Source of the DNA: Bacteroidales bacterium
Lineage (GTDB): Bacteria > Bacteroidota > Bacteroidia > Bacteroidales > UBA932
Direction: 5' to 3'
Length of the DNA: 64,000 nt
Assembly (NCBI GenBank): GCA_016281315.1
Contig: JAEEIJ010000097.1
Coordinates: 1 to 64,000, forward strand
Part shown: positions 40,525 to 50,631 of the stretch, in pieces
Layout of the letters: every line of letters begins with the position of its first letter
Position numbering within the stretch: position 1 is the stretch's first letter
Notes under the pieces: model-generated
The model's database searches: none
What the model was told of the DNA's origin: nothing
The model's input: the letters and a program-made list of their open reading frames with translations, nothing else
Translations under genes and position numbers: made by a program

Positions 40525-42351
40525 ATGAAAAAGATCATTATTACAGTCATCGCATTGGTCGCCAGCCTCACTTCCTGCAGCGACTACCTGAACCGGGTGC
40601 CCAAGGCTACGATGGCCCCCGAAAACTACTTCCGCAGTGAGACCGACCTTCAGATGTTCTCCAACTCGTTCTACAACAACCTGCTTCCCAAGGAACCCTA
40701 CACGGAGCAGAGTGACCAGCTGGTGGGGAAGAGCCTGTCCAATGTTATGCGCGGCGGCAATACCCGTACGGTTCCCGCCTCGGGCGGCGGTTGGAGCAAC
40801 AACGCCGGTTCCTGGAGCGATCTTCGCAAGATGAACACGCTCCTGGCCAATATGGACAAATGTGAAGACGCGGCCGCCGTGGCAAAATATACGGCGCTCA
40901 CCCGTTTCTTCCGGGCCTATTTCTACTTCGATATGGTCCGCCGCTTCGGCGATGTGCCGTGGTATGACGTGGAACTGGGCACCACCAGCGAGGATCTTTA
41001 CAAGGAGCGCGACAGCCGCGAGCTGGTGATGCAGAATATGCTCGCCGATATCGACTACGCCATCGAGAATCTCCCTTCGGCCGTGAGCACCTATCGTGTG
41101 AACCGCTGGACGGCACTCGCCCTCAAGGCCCGCTTCTGCCTGTTCGAAGGTACTTTCCGCAAGTATCACGACCCTGTGCTGTATCCCAAGATGTACGTGA
41201 TTCAGCTGCCCGAAGGTGCCAAGGACGCCAGCTTCTATCTGGACGAGGCGGCCGACGCTGCCAAGGAACTGATGGATGACGGCCCTTACCATCTGGCGCA
41301 GCTGGACGACTACCGCAAGCTGTTTGCTGCTGTCGATGCCAACAAGGACGAGTTCATCCTCGCCATCAAGAACGACCAGAGCCTGCAGGTTTGCAACAAC
41401 TCCACCGCTTTTGCGATGATGACGTCCCAGGCTAATCCCGGCTTCACCCGCAAGTTCGTCGCCAGCGTGCTGATGGCCGACGGCACCCGTTTCACCGACC
41501 AGCCCGGTTGGGAAACGATGCAGTTCGTCCAGGAGATGCAGAACCGGGATCCCCGTCTGACGTCCATTCTCGTCGGCCCCGGTTATATGTATCTTGGTGA
41601 CACCGAAGTTACCGCTCCCGACCTTAACTGCACCAAGACCGGTTATCAGGTGGCCAAGTTCGTGATGGACAAGACCCTGCCCGAATGGGGCCGTGTGGAC
41701 AAGTCCTACAACGATATGCCCGTCTTCCGTCTGGCCGAGGTCTATCTGAACTATGCCGAGGCCAAGGCCGAGCTGGGAACCCTTACTCAGGATGACCTGG
41801 ATATTTCCATCAACCTCCTCCGCGACCGCGTGGGGATGCCTCATCTGGTGATGGCCGACGCCAACGCCAATCCCGACCCTTATATGAGCTCCGCTGAATT
41901 CGGCTACCGCAACGTGACGGGCGCCAACAAGGGTGTCATCCTCGAGATTCGTCGTGAGCGTGCCCTGGAACTGGCGATGGAAGGCTTCCGCCTGAGCGAC
42001 CTTACCCGATGGAGAGAGGGCAAGTGCCTGGAGCAGCCCATTTACGGCGTTTATTTCCCGGGTGCAGGTAAGTATGACCTCACCGGAGACGGGAAGAACG
42101 ATATTAACATCTGGACGGGCACCAACCCCAAGAGCCCGGATATGGCCGACTTCGAGTTGGGCGCGGAAACCGGACTGATCCTTTCTTCCGATACGGCCGG
42201 CTACATCGACTATCACAAGAATACCGCCCGTTCCTTCGACGAGAACCGCGACTACTATTACCCCATCCCCAGCAAGGAGCGTCAGCTGTACCACGAGGCC
42301 GGCAAGTCCCTGTCTCAGAACCCCGGCTGGGTGGACGGTCTCAGCTACTAA
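40525..42351 (+). CDS. SusD-like lipoprotein (phosphoesterase locus)
   Basis: The 608-residue protein has a lipoprotein signal (ASLTSCSDYL) and RagB/SusD features: the RVPKATMAPENYF opening, TRFFRAYFYFDMVRRFGDVPWYD, LAEVYLNYAEAKAELG and RRERALELAMEGFRLSDLTRW. The ATG at 40525 is used because it begins the signal peptide and has a GGAGG tract about ten bases upstream; an ATG at 40510 lies within that tract. It pairs with the SusC at 37114. Ligand unknown. Confidence 0.94.
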   Translation: MKKIIITVIALVASLTSCSDYLNRVPKATMAPENYFRSETDLQMFSNSFYNNLLPKEPYTEQSDQLVGKSLSNVMRGGNTRTVPASGGGWSNNAGSWSDLRKMNTLLANMDKCEDAAAVAKYTALTRFFRAYFYFDMVRRFGDVPWYDVELGTTSEDLYKERDSRELVMQNMLADIDYAIENLPSAVSTYRVNRWTALALKARFCLFEGTFRKYHDPVLYPKMYVIQLPEGAKDASFYLDEAADAAKELMDDGPYHLAQLDDYRKLFAAVDANKDEFILAIKNDQSLQVCNNSTAFAMMTSQANPGFTRKFVASVLMADGTRFTDQPGWETMQFVQEMQNRDPRLTSILVGPGYMYLGDTEVTAPDLNCTKTGYQVAKFVMDKTLPEWGRVDKSYNDMPVFRLAEVYLNYAEAKAELGTLTQDDLDISINLLRDRVGMPHLVMADANANPDPYMSSAEFGYRNVTGANKGVILEIRRERALELAMEGFRLSDLTRWREGKCLEQPIYGVYFPGAGKYDLTGDGKNDINIWTGTNPKSPDMADFELGAETGLILSSDTAGYIDYHKNTARSFDENRDYYYPIPSKERQLYHEAGKSLSQNPGWVDGLSY

Positions 42352-42371
42352 CCCCATAAGGAATGAACACT

Positions 42372-45300
42372 ATGAAAATGACAAATATATTCAAAACAGC
42401 AGCTATTGTGGCGCTGGGCCTGGCCCTCTTCTCCTGTAAGAAGGAAGAGGCGCACGAGGCCCGTGCCGTTGCGGCCAGCGAAACCTATCTGACCTTCGCT
42501 TCGGTTTCGGCCGCCGAGCAGCCTCTCAACGTTTACTCCGACGGCAGCTGGGTTGTGGATGTCTCCGATGACTGGATTACCGTTTCGCCTATGTCCGGCG
42601 CCGGACCTATGGAGATAACCGTTTCAGTGGCCGACAATGCCACTGGCGGCATCGAGAACCGGCCCCGTGAAGGCAAGATAACCATCCAGGGCGGCTCCCG
42701 CGAGCGCAATGCCGTCGTCGTCATCCATCAGGACGGCGACACCTACTTCGGCGTTGAGACGTACACCCTGGCCCAGATCCGTGAACTGGACGATAAAGCC
42801 GTGGCCAAAGTGGCCCAGGCTCAGGTCTTCGCCCTGGCCGATAACGGTTTCATCGCCCGTGACGAGAGCGCCTTCCTGTTCGTGGAGGGCACCGGTGTCG
42901 CCAAGGGGGACAAAATCTCCTTCAACGGCGCCAAGAAGACCCTTTACGACGCTCCGGTGTTTGTGCTGGATGAATTCAACGTGATCGAGGCCGGCGCCGC
43001 CGTCGTTCTTCCCGACGCGACGGATATCACCTCTACGCTGGCAAGCTTTGATTTCACCCAGACGCAGTTCGTCAGCCTGTCGGCCTCTCTGATCGGCACC
43101 AATATCTATATCACCCAGGGTCTCCAGATTCCCGCCTTCGGCCCGCTGGAGGCTTTGGAAATCGGCAAACTGGACCTGCACAAGGTGACCTTCACCGGTT
43201 TCAACGTGGGTAAGTCGATGCTCCTTACAGCCGTCGTCGACGGTGGCGTGGACGAAGCCCTTATCCCTTATCCGCTGAAGTTCAAGGTGCGCGTAGACGG
43301 CATCAACTATTCGACGGCCTCCTGGGCCGAAGACAGCCGTATCGACCCCGTGAACGGTCTGGGTTACATCGAGTACGTGCCCTTCGACCTGGCCACGACA
43401 GACCCCAATAAGGCGTACAAGCTGGATGTCTCCGACAAGAGCCCCCGTGTCACCGGTCCCTGGCCGGGAGACTACTGGCTCTTCTTCGGCAACGGCGCCA
43501 TCAAGGCCGGCTCCGAAGTACGCATTGCCTTCGAGTCCCGTACTTCGGCCACCGGTCACAAATTCTGGATTCTGGAATTCCTGGACGGCCAGGAGTGGCG
43601 TCCAGCCTGCGAGACCTTCACCTCCAGCGATCCCGGAGAGGAAGTGGTCTATACGCACGCGATGAACGCCGACGGTTCTACCAACGTGCAGGCCGACTAC
43701 ACGGTGAAATACCGCAAGAATTCCGAACACGCCCAGTTCCGTTTCCGCTGCGTGGCCAACTGGCGGGCCAACGGTGCCGGCCCCCTCGCCGCCCGTAACA
43801 CTGGATCGGCCCGTCTCACGGTGACGGATACCGCGGACGAGACCTACCAGCCCACCATCGAAATCATCACGGAAGGCAACGGCATCGAGAAAGATCCCGT
43901 GTATGCCAACATTGAGGTTTCGCCCGACCTTCTCACCTTCAACGGAACGCCGGATGCTCCTAAGACCATTACGGTTACTTCCGACTACGACTTCACCGTT
44001 ACTACGCCCGCAGACTGGCTGTCCTTCGACGTGACGGAAGGCCTGGCCGGTGAGCCCACCGAGATTAAGGTGACCTGCGCCCCGAGCGAGCTGTCCGAAC
44101 TGCGCCAGAGCACCATCAAGATCATTTCCGAGGATTCCGAGAAGGTGATCAACGTGGTGCAGAGCGCCGCCGGTCAGCAGCTGGATCCGTTTATCAGCGT
44201 TTCCGACGGCAACCGCGTTGAATTGCTGGCCGCCGAAGGGACCAAGACGCTGAAGGTACAGTCCAACGTGGAAGTGAGCGCCGAATCCCTCAATAGCGAG
44301 TGGATTACCGTGGAGAAGGCCGGGACCAAGGCGATGGTGGAGTGGACGGAATACACCGTTACCTACACCGCCAACGAGCTGGAAACCGAACGCAGCGGCA
44401 AGGTGCGCTTCTATAATACTGAGAAGAATCTGGAAGCTGTCGTGACCCTCGTCCAGGCCGGGAAGGAACCCGAGCCGATCTATCCCGCCGGCGTTTACTT
44501 CCAGGACGACTTTAATTGGTTCAAGGATATTGCCGATGCTGCTAATGCAGGAGACGGCGTGGGAACGCAGACGTCCTCCGCTGCGGCTCCCAATGTGTAC
44601 ACGTTTGATGAAACGGGCAGTCAGGTATTCCTCAGCCGCTTTGCCGCTAAAGGGTATGAAGATCTGAATCCCACGGCAAAGGTAATGTATTTGCAGAAAT
44701 ACTATCTCAAATTCAGTAAGGGTAATAATGTGGGCGGTATTCGTCTTCCCAAGATGGATTTTGGTTCCACGCCGAAGAACGTCGTACTGGAGTTTGACTG
44801 GTGCGCCCAGATGGGCGGTTCCGGCTCCGTGGACGCCGTTTCTATGAACGTGGAAGTTACCGGTGCCGGTGTCTGCGGTGACAGCAATGCCGCAGTGAGC
44901 AATGAATATGCTCATACGCAGAATACCGGTGAGATGTTCTGGCAGCACATCAAGATTGCGCTAAAGGGCGTCACGGACGATACACGTATCGAGATTAAGC
45001 CCACGAAATTCGGCGCCACTACTGGTTACTATCGCTTCTTCCTGGATAACATCAAGGTGGCCGATCCGGTCCCTGCCGTGAACGATGTCCTTTGGGAAGA
45101 ATGGTGGCAGGGCTCCGAAGCGGAGGAAAAACCTTCGGCCTACTGCGCCTCCGCCGATAAGACGACGGTTTCCTTCGACAATGCGCCCATTACCTACACG
45201 GAAAGCGGCTCCACTGTCATGAAGGCCGATGGCCTGGTGTACTACAATACGGCCGCTACGGCAGCGGGAGATCCCCAGAAGCAGATGAACCTGCTGATTG

Positions 45301-45617
45301 CCAAGAACAGCGGGACCCTGAAGGCCGACGGTATTCCCTGCTATGGTGTGAAGAAGGCCACCCTGACCTACCGGAGCAACTCCAAGCTGGAGGGCAACCA
45401 TCAGGTGACGACCTCCACCACAGGGGTTACGATCGGCACGCTCGCCGCGTCGTTCGTACCGAAGTTGGACCTGGAAACCAAGAACACCTACACCATTACC
45501 TGTCCCATTACTGTGGATGAAGGTGTAAAGAACTTCGACCTTACGTTTACCAACATCAGCACCAGCGCCAACATCCGCGTAGATGGATTTGAACTGGTTG
45601 TGACGGAGGTTTATTAA
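42372..45617 (+). CDS. Multidomain BACON lipoprotein, candidate surface ligand-binding protein
   Basis: The 1081-residue protein has a lipoprotein signal (GLALFSCKKE) and repeated BACON-type Ig-like domains: residues 35-115 (GSWVVDVSDDWITVSPMSG), about 510-600 (DFTVTTPADWLSFD) and about 605-700 (SNVEVSAESLNSEWITV). Between the first two lie an OB-like domain (about 120-260; TLAQIRELDDKAVAKVAQAQ) and an uncharacterised beta-rich region. Two further beta domains with jelly-roll character end the protein. The ATG at 42372 is preferred to 42363 for its nine-base distance from AAGGA. BACON domains are thought to hold binding modules off the surface. Its position after SusD fits a SusE/F-like role. 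Confidence 0.82.
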   Translation: MKMTNIFKTAAIVALGLALFSCKKEEAHEARAVAASETYLTFASVSAAEQPLNVYSDGSWVVDVSDDWITVSPMSGAGPMEITVSVADNATGGIENRPREGKITIQGGSRERNAVVVIHQDGDTYFGVETYTLAQIRELDDKAVAKVAQAQVFALADNGFIARDESAFLFVEGTGVAKGDKISFNGAKKTLYDAPVFVLDEFNVIEAGAAVVLPDATDITSTLASFDFTQTQFVSLSASLIGTNIYITQGLQIPAFGPLEALEIGKLDLHKVTFTGFNVGKSMLLTAVVDGGVDEALIPYPLKFKVRVDGINYSTASWAEDSRIDPVNGLGYIEYVPFDLATTDPNKAYKLDVSDKSPRVTGPWPGDYWLFFGNGAIKAGSEVRIAFESRTSATGHKFWILEFLDGQEWRPACETFTSSDPGEEVVYTHAMNADGSTNVQADYTVKYRKNSEHAQFRFRCVANWRANGAGPLAARNTGSARLTVTDTADETYQPTIEIITEGNGIEKDPVYANIEVSPDLLTFNGTPDAPKTITVTSDYDFTVTTPADWLSFDVTEGLAGEPTEIKVTCAPSELSELRQSTIKIISEDSEKVINVVQSAAGQQLDPFISVSDGNRVELLAAEGTKTLKVQSNVEVSAESLNSEWITVEKAGTKAMVEWTEYTVTYTANELETERSGKVRFYNTEKNLEAVVTLVQAGKEPEPIYPAGVYFQDDFNWFKDIADAANAGDGVGTQTSSAAAPNVYTFDETGSQVFLSRFAAKGYEDLNPTAKVMYLQKYYLKFSKGNNVGGIRLPKMDFGSTPKNVVLEFDWCAQMGGSGSVDAVSMNVEVTGAGVCGDSNAAVSNEYAHTQNTGEMFWQHIKIALKGVTDDTRIEIKPTKFGATTGYYRFFLDNIKVADPVPAVNDVLWEEWWQGSEAEEKPSAYCASADKTTVSFDNAPITYTESGSTVMKADGLVYYNTAATAAGDPQKQMNLLIAKNSGTLKADGIPCYGVKKATLTYRSNSKLEGNHQVTTSTTGVTIGTLAASFVPKLDLETKNTYTITCPITVDEGVKNFDLTFTNISTSANIRVDGFELVVTEVY

Positions 45618-45639
45618 GCGTCCTCTGCGCACGATTTGA

Positions 45640-45676
45640 AAGGGACCGCCCCACTCGGGACGGTCCCTTTTTTCTC
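45640..45676 (+). terminator. Rho-independent terminator after the second Sus locus
   Basis: A nine-base-pair stem (45640-45648 with 45661-45669), strengthened by an inner CCC/GGG pairing, is followed by a T-rich tract. Confidence 0.9.
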
Positions 45677-45708
45677 TTTGTTATTTCCGATTCTTTTTCG
45701 TATATTTG
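45677..45708 (+). promoter_or_regulatory. Promoter of gyrA
   Basis: TTTG (45677-45680), a 20-base spacer and TATATTTG (45701-45708) fit the Bacteroidota consensus. The start should lie near 45713, about 20 bases before the gyrA ATG. Confidence 0.85.
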
Positions 45709-45732
45709 TACGTTTATATAGAACGATAGAAA

Positions 45733-48261
45733 ATGGATCAAAACGAAGAGAAAGATATCCTTGAAGAGGCCGGCGGAACCGGCTATATCGAGCAGGTAGA
45801 GATCGACCACGAAATGCGCACGGCGTATATCGATTATTCGATGTCCGTCATCGTGTCCCGCGCCCTTCCGGACGCCCGCGACGGCCTCAAGCCCGTCCAG
45901 CGCCGCGTCCTGTTCGGGATGGACAATATGGGCCTGAGCTATAACGGCCAAACCAAGAAGAGCGCCCGTATCGTGGGTGAGGTGATGGGTAAGTATCACC
46001 CGCACGGAGACTCCAGCGTTTACGACGCCATGGTGCGCCTGGGCCAGGAATGGAACCAGCGCTACCCCATGGTGAAGGGCCAGGGTAACTTCGGCTCGGT
46101 GGACGGCGATTCTCCGGCCGCCATGCGTTACACGGAAGCCAAGCTCCAGAAGATGGCGGAGGATGTCCTGGCCGATATGGACAAGGACACCGTGGATATG
46201 GCGCTCAACTTCGACGATACGCTGGAAGAGCCCACCGTCCTCCCCACCAAGGCTCCGCTGCTGCTGCTGAACGGTGCCTCCGGCATCGCCGTGGGTATGG
46301 CCACCAATATGGCTCCCCACAACCTGGGCGAATGCTGCGACGCCATCTGCGCCTATATCGACAATCCGGAAATCACCACGGATGAACTGATGCAGTACAT
46401 CAAGGGTCCGGATTTCCCCACCGGCGGCATCGTAATGGGTAAGGCCGGCATCAAGGAGGCCTATGAAACGGGCCGCGGCCGCGTGGTCATCCGTTCCAAG
46501 ACGGAAATCGAGGTGGACGAGCACGGCCGCGAGACCATCGTGGTCACCGAAATCCCCTATATGGTGAACAAGCGGGAGATGATCGAGAAGATCGCCGCCC
46601 TGGCCGATGAAAAGAAGGTGGAGGGCATCTCCTACATCAACGACGAAAGTTCCCGCGGCGAAACCCGCGTGGTCATCCGCCTCAAGCAGGGCACCAACTC
46701 CGGCGTGGTGCTGAACCTCCTGTTCAAGTACAGCCCCCTGCAGAGCAGCTTCTCGTTCAACAACGTGGCCCTGGTGAAGGGACGTCCCCGCATCCTCAGC
46801 CTCAAGGAAATCATCGGCCAATTCGTGGAATTCCGCCACGAGGTCGTGGTGCGCCGCACCAAGTTCGAGCTGGACAAAGCCCAGAAGCGCGCCCACATCC
46901 TGGAAGGTCTCCTCAAGGCGATGGATCTCATCGACGAGATCGTTCACATCATCCGCTACGAATCCAAGAGCATCGATGAGGCCAAACAGATGCTCGTAGA
47001 CCGCTACCAGTTCACCGAGCCGCAGGCCGCCGCCATCGTGGAGATGCGTCTGCGTCAGCTCGTCGGCCTGGAACGCGAGAAGCTCCAGAACGAGTACGAC
47101 GACCTGATGAAGTTCATCGAGCGCTGCAACCAGATCCTGGGCAGCGTGGAGGAGCAGCTGGGCGTGGTGAAGACCGAAACCCAGGAGCTCAAGGCCCGCT
47201 ATGCGGACCCCCGCCGCACGGAGATTACCCTCGCGGCCGACGAATTCAACCCGGAGGACTTCTACGCCGACGAAGACCAGGTGATCACCATTTCCCACCT
47301 GGGCTACATCAAGCGCACTGCCCTCACGGAGTTCCGCACGCAGCACCGCGGCGGCGTGGGGATGAAGGGCAGCGCCACGCGCGACGAAGACTTCATCGAG
47401 CACATCTACATCGCCAATACGCACAGTACGATGCTCCTCTTCACCCAGAAGGGCCGCTGCTACTGGCTCAAGGTCTATGAGATTCCGGAAGGCAACCGCA
47501 CCTCCAAGGGCCGCGCCATCCAGAACATCCTGATGATCGAGCCGGACGACGCCGTGCGCGCGTATCTCAACGTGAAGACCCTCAAGGACGAGGAATTCAT
47601 CAACAACAATTATATTATGATGGTCACCCGCCGGGGTATCGTCAAGAAGACCACCCTGGAGGCCTACTCCCGTCCGCGCACCAACGGCGTGAACGCCATC
47701 AACATCCGCGAGGACGACGAACTGCTGGAGGCCATCCTCACCAACGGTCACTGCAACATTATGATTGCAGCCCACGGCGGCCGCTGCGTCCACTTCGACG
47801 AAACCCAGGCCCGTCCCCTCGGCCGCACCTCGATGGGCGTCCGTGGCATCAATCTTGATGAAGGGGATTATGTCGTCGGCGTTGTATGTATGGATCCCGC
47901 CGCGGAAGATGCCGCGCAGCACCAGGTGCTGGCCGTCTCCGAGAATGGTTTCGGCAAACGCTCGGATCCCGCCGACTACCGTCAGACCTCCCGCGGTGCA
48001 AAGGGAGTGAAGACGCTTGAAATAACGGAAAAGACCGGGCCGCTGGTAGCGATCAAGAACGTCACCGATGAAGACGACCTCATGATCATCTGCCGCTCCG
48101 GAATGACCATCCGGATGCCTGTCAACACCATACGTGTTGCCGGACGTGCCACTCAGGGCGTAAAGCTCATCAACATCCGCGAAGGAGACTCCATCGCCGC
48201 CATCTCGGTTGTTGAACACAATGAAGAAGAGGAAGAAAATAACAACAACGAAGAACAATAG
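45733..48261 (+). CDS. gyrA: DNA gyrase subunit A
   Basis: The 842-residue subunit cuts and rejoins DNA for negative supercoiling. The breakage-reunion domain has [27 protein letters not shown] and catalytic Tyr133 in RYTEA. The quinolone-determining region [12 protein letters not shown] has Ser94 and Asp98 at the E. coli 83 and 87 positions, which is the susceptible form. Six C-terminal wrapping blades follow. The GyrA box reads QTSRGAKG instead of QRRGGKG, one residue longer with Ala in place of Gly. The tail is acidic and Asn/Glu-rich. ParC is a less likely alternative, since the box position and full wrapping domain fit GyrA. A TPR gene follows after four bases. Confidence 0.94.
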   Translation: MDQNEEKDILEEAGGTGYIEQVEIDHEMRTAYIDYSMSVIVSRALPDARDGLKPVQRRVLFGMDNMGLSYNGQTKKSARIVGEVMGKYHPHGDSSVYDAMVRLGQEWNQRYPMVKGQGNFGSVDGDSPAAMRYTEAKLQKMAEDVLADMDKDTVDMALNFDDTLEEPTVLPTKAPLLLLNGASGIAVGMATNMAPHNLGECCDAICAYIDNPEITTDELMQYIKGPDFPTGGIVMGKAGIKEAYETGRGRVVIRSKTEIEVDEHGRETIVVTEIPYMVNKREMIEKIAALADEKKVEGISYINDESSRGETRVVIRLKQGTNSGVVLNLLFKYSPLQSSFSFNNVALVKGRPRILSLKEIIGQFVEFRHEVVVRRTKFELDKAQKRAHILEGLLKAMDLIDEIVHIIRYESKSIDEAKQMLVDRYQFTEPQAAAIVEMRLRQLVGLEREKLQNEYDDLMKFIERCNQILGSVEEQLGVVKTETQELKARYADPRRTEITLAADEFNPEDFYADEDQVITISHLGYIKRTALTEFRTQHRGGVGMKGSATRDEDFIEHIYIANTHSTMLLFTQKGRCYWLKVYEIPEGNRTSKGRAIQNILMIEPDDAVRAYLNVKTLKDEEFINNNYIMMVTRRGIVKKTTLEAYSRPRTNGVNAINIREDDELLEAILTNGHCNIMIAAHGGRCVHFDETQARPLGRTSMGVRGINLDEGDYVVGVVCMDPAAEDAAQHQVLAVSENGFGKRSDPADYRQTSRGAKGVKTLEITEKTGPLVAIKNVTDEDDLMIICRSGMTIRMPVNTIRVAGRATQGVKLINIREGDSIAAISVVEHNEEEEENNNNEEQ

Positions 48262-48265
48262 TACC

Positions 48266-49579
48266 ATGAAAAAGTTAGTTCTCGCCGCCATCGCGCTGGT
48301 CTGCTCCCTGCAGCTGGCCGTGGCTCAGAAGGCCGATGCCGATATGCAGAAGGCCGTGGACAAGGCCCTTGCCGCAACGCAGGATGCCAAGAAGGCTGCC
48401 AAGCCCGCCACCTGGATCAAGCTGGCGGAGGCTTATATGAAGGCCTACAACAACCCCACCTCCAACATCACGATGGGTCTGGACAAGCAGACCTTCCAGA
48501 TGATGTCCTCCGAAAAGCCCCAGTCCGTTTCGGCCGTGGAAATCGAAGGAACGCAGCTGGAGAAGTGGTCCCTTTCCCACGTGGATGTCTTTTTCAACGC
48601 ATCGGGGATGCTGGTGATGACGGTGGTCACCAAACCGTCCGTTAAGGGAGACCTGCTGGGTGAGGCGGCCAAGGCCTATTCCAAGGCTTTCGAGCTGGGC
48701 GGTAAGGAGAAGGACATCGCTCCCAAGATGAAGGAGATCGAGGACGATTACATCAACGACGCCCTCAACGCCTACCGTCTGGGCGATATGGCCAGGGCCA
48801 GCGACCTGTTCCTGGGCGCGGCCGACGTATCGGCCCTGGCTCCCAGCGCGGCCAGGAATTTCGAGGCTTCGTACAACTCGGCCTTCACCGCTATGAGCGT
48901 GAAGAACTACGATCGTGCGGAAGCCCTCCTGAACGCCTGCGTGGAGAACGGATACTTCTCGGACGGCAATGTCTACGCGAACCTCTCGGAGTGCGCCCTC
49001 GCCAAGGCCGATACCACCGCTGCCAAGAACTATCTCGCCGGCGGCTTGGTTTCCTATCCCAACAACCCCATCATCCTGACGAACCTCATCAACCTGTATC
49101 TGCAGACCAAGGAGGATCCCGCCAAGATCGTGGAACTGCTGGACGAGGCCAAGAAGACCCTCCCGGACAACGCTTCCCTCTATTTCGTGGAAGGCAACAT
49201 CTACACCAACATCAAGGAGTATGACAAAGCTGTCGCCGCCTACGAAAACGGTCTCAAGATCTCTCCCGAGTACGATATGTGCTACTACGGTATCGCCAAC
49301 GTGGCGGTAGAGAGGGCCAAGGACCTGGAAGCCGAGCGTGAGGCCCTGGACATCCGCAACTACAAGAAGTACGACGAACTCACCGACAAACTGAACCAGG
49401 TGTATGCAGAAGCCATCCCTCCGTTCGAGAAATGCTATGAGGTGAGCAAGGACGAGCAGGTGAAGAGCGTGGCTGCCACCTATCTCAAGCAGCTGAGCTT
49501 CATCCTCCGCAACAAGGATCCCAAGTATATGGAAGCCTACGGCAAGTGGGACGCCATCGTCAAGGGTAACGCTCAGTAA
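48266..49579 (+). CDS. Exported TPR-repeat protein
   Basis: The 437-residue protein has a signal peptide (to about 21, QLAVAQ) and mostly alpha-helical TPR-like repeats, clearest at about 195-345 (AFTAMSVKNYDRAEALLNAC, NLINLYLQTKEDPAKIVELL, EGNIYTNIKEYDKAVAAYENGL). It probably serves as a periplasmic or outer-membrane scaffold. The ATG at 48266 starts the signal peptide; an earlier frame from 48209 lies within gyrA. It is four bases after gyrA, a neighbourhood I know from other Bacteroidota. Its terminator is inside the end of the convergent phoH gene. No specific function is known. Confidence 0.82.
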   Translation: MKKLVLAAIALVCSLQLAVAQKADADMQKAVDKALAATQDAKKAAKPATWIKLAEAYMKAYNNPTSNITMGLDKQTFQMMSSEKPQSVSAVEIEGTQLEKWSLSHVDVFFNASGMLVMTVVTKPSVKGDLLGEAAKAYSKAFELGGKEKDIAPKMKEIEDDYINDALNAYRLGDMARASDLFLGAADVSALAPSAARNFEASYNSAFTAMSVKNYDRAEALLNACVENGYFSDGNVYANLSECALAKADTTAAKNYLAGGLVSYPNNPIILTNLINLYLQTKEDPAKIVELLDEAKKTLPDNASLYFVEGNIYTNIKEYDKAVAAYENGLKISPEYDMCYYGIANVAVERAKDLEAEREALDIRNYKKYDELTDKLNQVYAEAIPPFEKCYEVSKDEQVKSVAATYLKQLSFILRNKDPKYMEAYGKWDAIVKGNAQ

Positions 49580-49586
49580 TTGACAG

Positions 49587-50552
49587 CTATTCCTTTTCTA
49601 AGGCCGGTTCCTCTTCGGGACCGGCTTTTTTGTCGAAGGCGCGGACGATTTTGGTGACGAGGGGGTGACGGACGATGTCCTGGGTGCTGAATCGGATGGT
49701 GGTGATGCCCTTAATGCCTTCCAGCAGTTTGATGCCGGCGAGAAGGCCGCTGTCCGCGGGGCGGGGGAGGTCCACCTGGGTGGCGTCCCCGGTAACGATG
49801 AATTTGGCCGAGGGCCCCATACGGGTGAGGAACATCTTCAGCTGCCCCAGGTTCGTGTTCTGGGCCTCGTCCAGGATGACGCAGGCGCGGTCCAGGGTGC
49901 GTCCCCTCATATAGGCGAGCGGCGCGATCTGGATGGTGCCGTCGGCCATAAACTCCTGCAGGCGCTTGGAGGGAATCATATCCGACAGGGCGTCGTAGAG
50001 GGGCTGGAGATACGGGTCCAGTTTGTCCTTGAGGTCCCCGGGCAGGAAGCCCAGGCGCTCGCCGGCTTCCACGGCGGGACGGGTGAGGATGATGCGTTTG
50101 ATCTCGCGGTTCTTCAGGGCGCGTACGGCCAGGGCGATGGCCATATAGGTCTTTCCGGTACCGGCCGGGCCGATGGCGAAGATGAGGTCGTCCTCGAAAT
50201 AGGCTTTGATGAGGTCCTGCTGGGTCTTGTTGCGGGCGCGGATGGGTTTGCCGTCCGTACCGTGCACGATGACAGCATCGGCCGTAGGGCGGGCCGATTC
50301 TCCGTTGCCCGTGAAGATGTCCTCCACGTCATAGACGGTGAGGTTCATCTTGCGGTGGCGGCGCTGCACCAGCTCGGCAAAGCGGATGTTGAACTCCGCG
50401 ATGTCGCTTTCGCGGCCGTCCAGGATGAGTTCGTCGCCGCGGGCGACTACTTTCAGGTGGGGAAAATACGAGCAGAATTCGGTGAGAATGCGATTCCCTA
50501 CGCCATAGATTTCTATGGGGTCGATGGCTTCCAGCTTGATGGTTTTCTTCAT
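49587..50552 (-). CDS. phoH: PhoH-family ATPase
   Basis: The 321-residue cytoplasmic protein has an N-terminal KH-like segment (1-90; KVVARGDELILDGRESDIAEFN) and the PhoH P-loop domain. This has Walker A GPAGTGKTYMA near residue 128, VEAGERLGFLPGD, Walker B VILDEAQNTNLGQLKMFLTR and GDATQVDLP. PhoH proteins are linked to RNA turnover, often beside YbeY, though no ybeY is next to it here. The last 15 codons overlap the terminator of the convergent TPR gene. A TATATTTG box ends seven bases before the ATG, giving an almost leaderless mRNA. Confidence 0.92.
   Translation of the reverse strand: MKKTIKLEAIDPIEIYGVGNRILTEFCSYFPHLKVVARGDELILDGRESDIAEFNIRFAELVQRRHRKMNLTVYDVEDIFTGNGESARPTADAVIVHGTDGKPIRARNKTQQDLIKAYFEDDLIFAIGPAGTGKTYMAIALAVRALKNREIKRIILTRPAVEAGERLGFLPGDLKDKLDPYLQPLYDALSDMIPSKRLQEFMADGTIQIAPLAYMRGRTLDRACVILDEAQNTNLGQLKMFLTRMGPSAKFIVTGDATQVDLPRPADSGLLAGIKLLEGIKGITTIRFSTQDIVRHPLVTKIVRAFDKKAGPEEEPALEKE
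49603..49631 (+). terminator. Terminator of the TPR gene, inside the phoH coding region
   Basis: A nine-base-pair stem (49603-49611 with 49617-49625, one T-G pair) with a TCTTC loop precedes six T on the plus strand. It lies within the 3' codons of phoH. Confidence 0.88.
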
Positions 50553-50559
50553 ACAGACA

Positions 50560-50567
50560 CAAATATA
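50560..50567 (-). promoter_or_regulatory. -7 promoter box of phoH
   Basis: The minus strand reads TATATTTG, ending seven bases before the phoH ATG. Confidence 0.65.
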
Positions 50568-50601
50568 CTATATTTATTTGGCTTGTTTTTGGAAAAAAGC
50601 G

Positions 50602-50622
50602 TATTTTTGTAAGTTAAGGAGG
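50602..50622 (+). promoter_or_regulatory. -7 box and strong Shine-Dalgarno of the SPOR gene
   Basis: TATTTTTG (50602-50609) is a -7 box. AAGGAGG (50616-50622) is a near-perfect ribosome binding site, uncommon in this window. It favours the ATG at 50632 (nine-base gap) over 50626 (three-base gap). Confidence 0.65.
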
Positions 50623-50631
50623 ATTATGAGT

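Noticed and set aside
37363..42357. A 1664-residue open frame antisense to SusC and SusD
   Set aside because: It has no recognisable domain, is Val/His/Gly-rich, and covers two well-supported genes. Long antisense frames are expected from the GC-rich third positions here.
45556..48291. A 911-residue open frame antisense to gyrA
   Set aside because: Low-complexity Asp/His/Val-rich translation spanning gyrA and its promoter; no family likeness.
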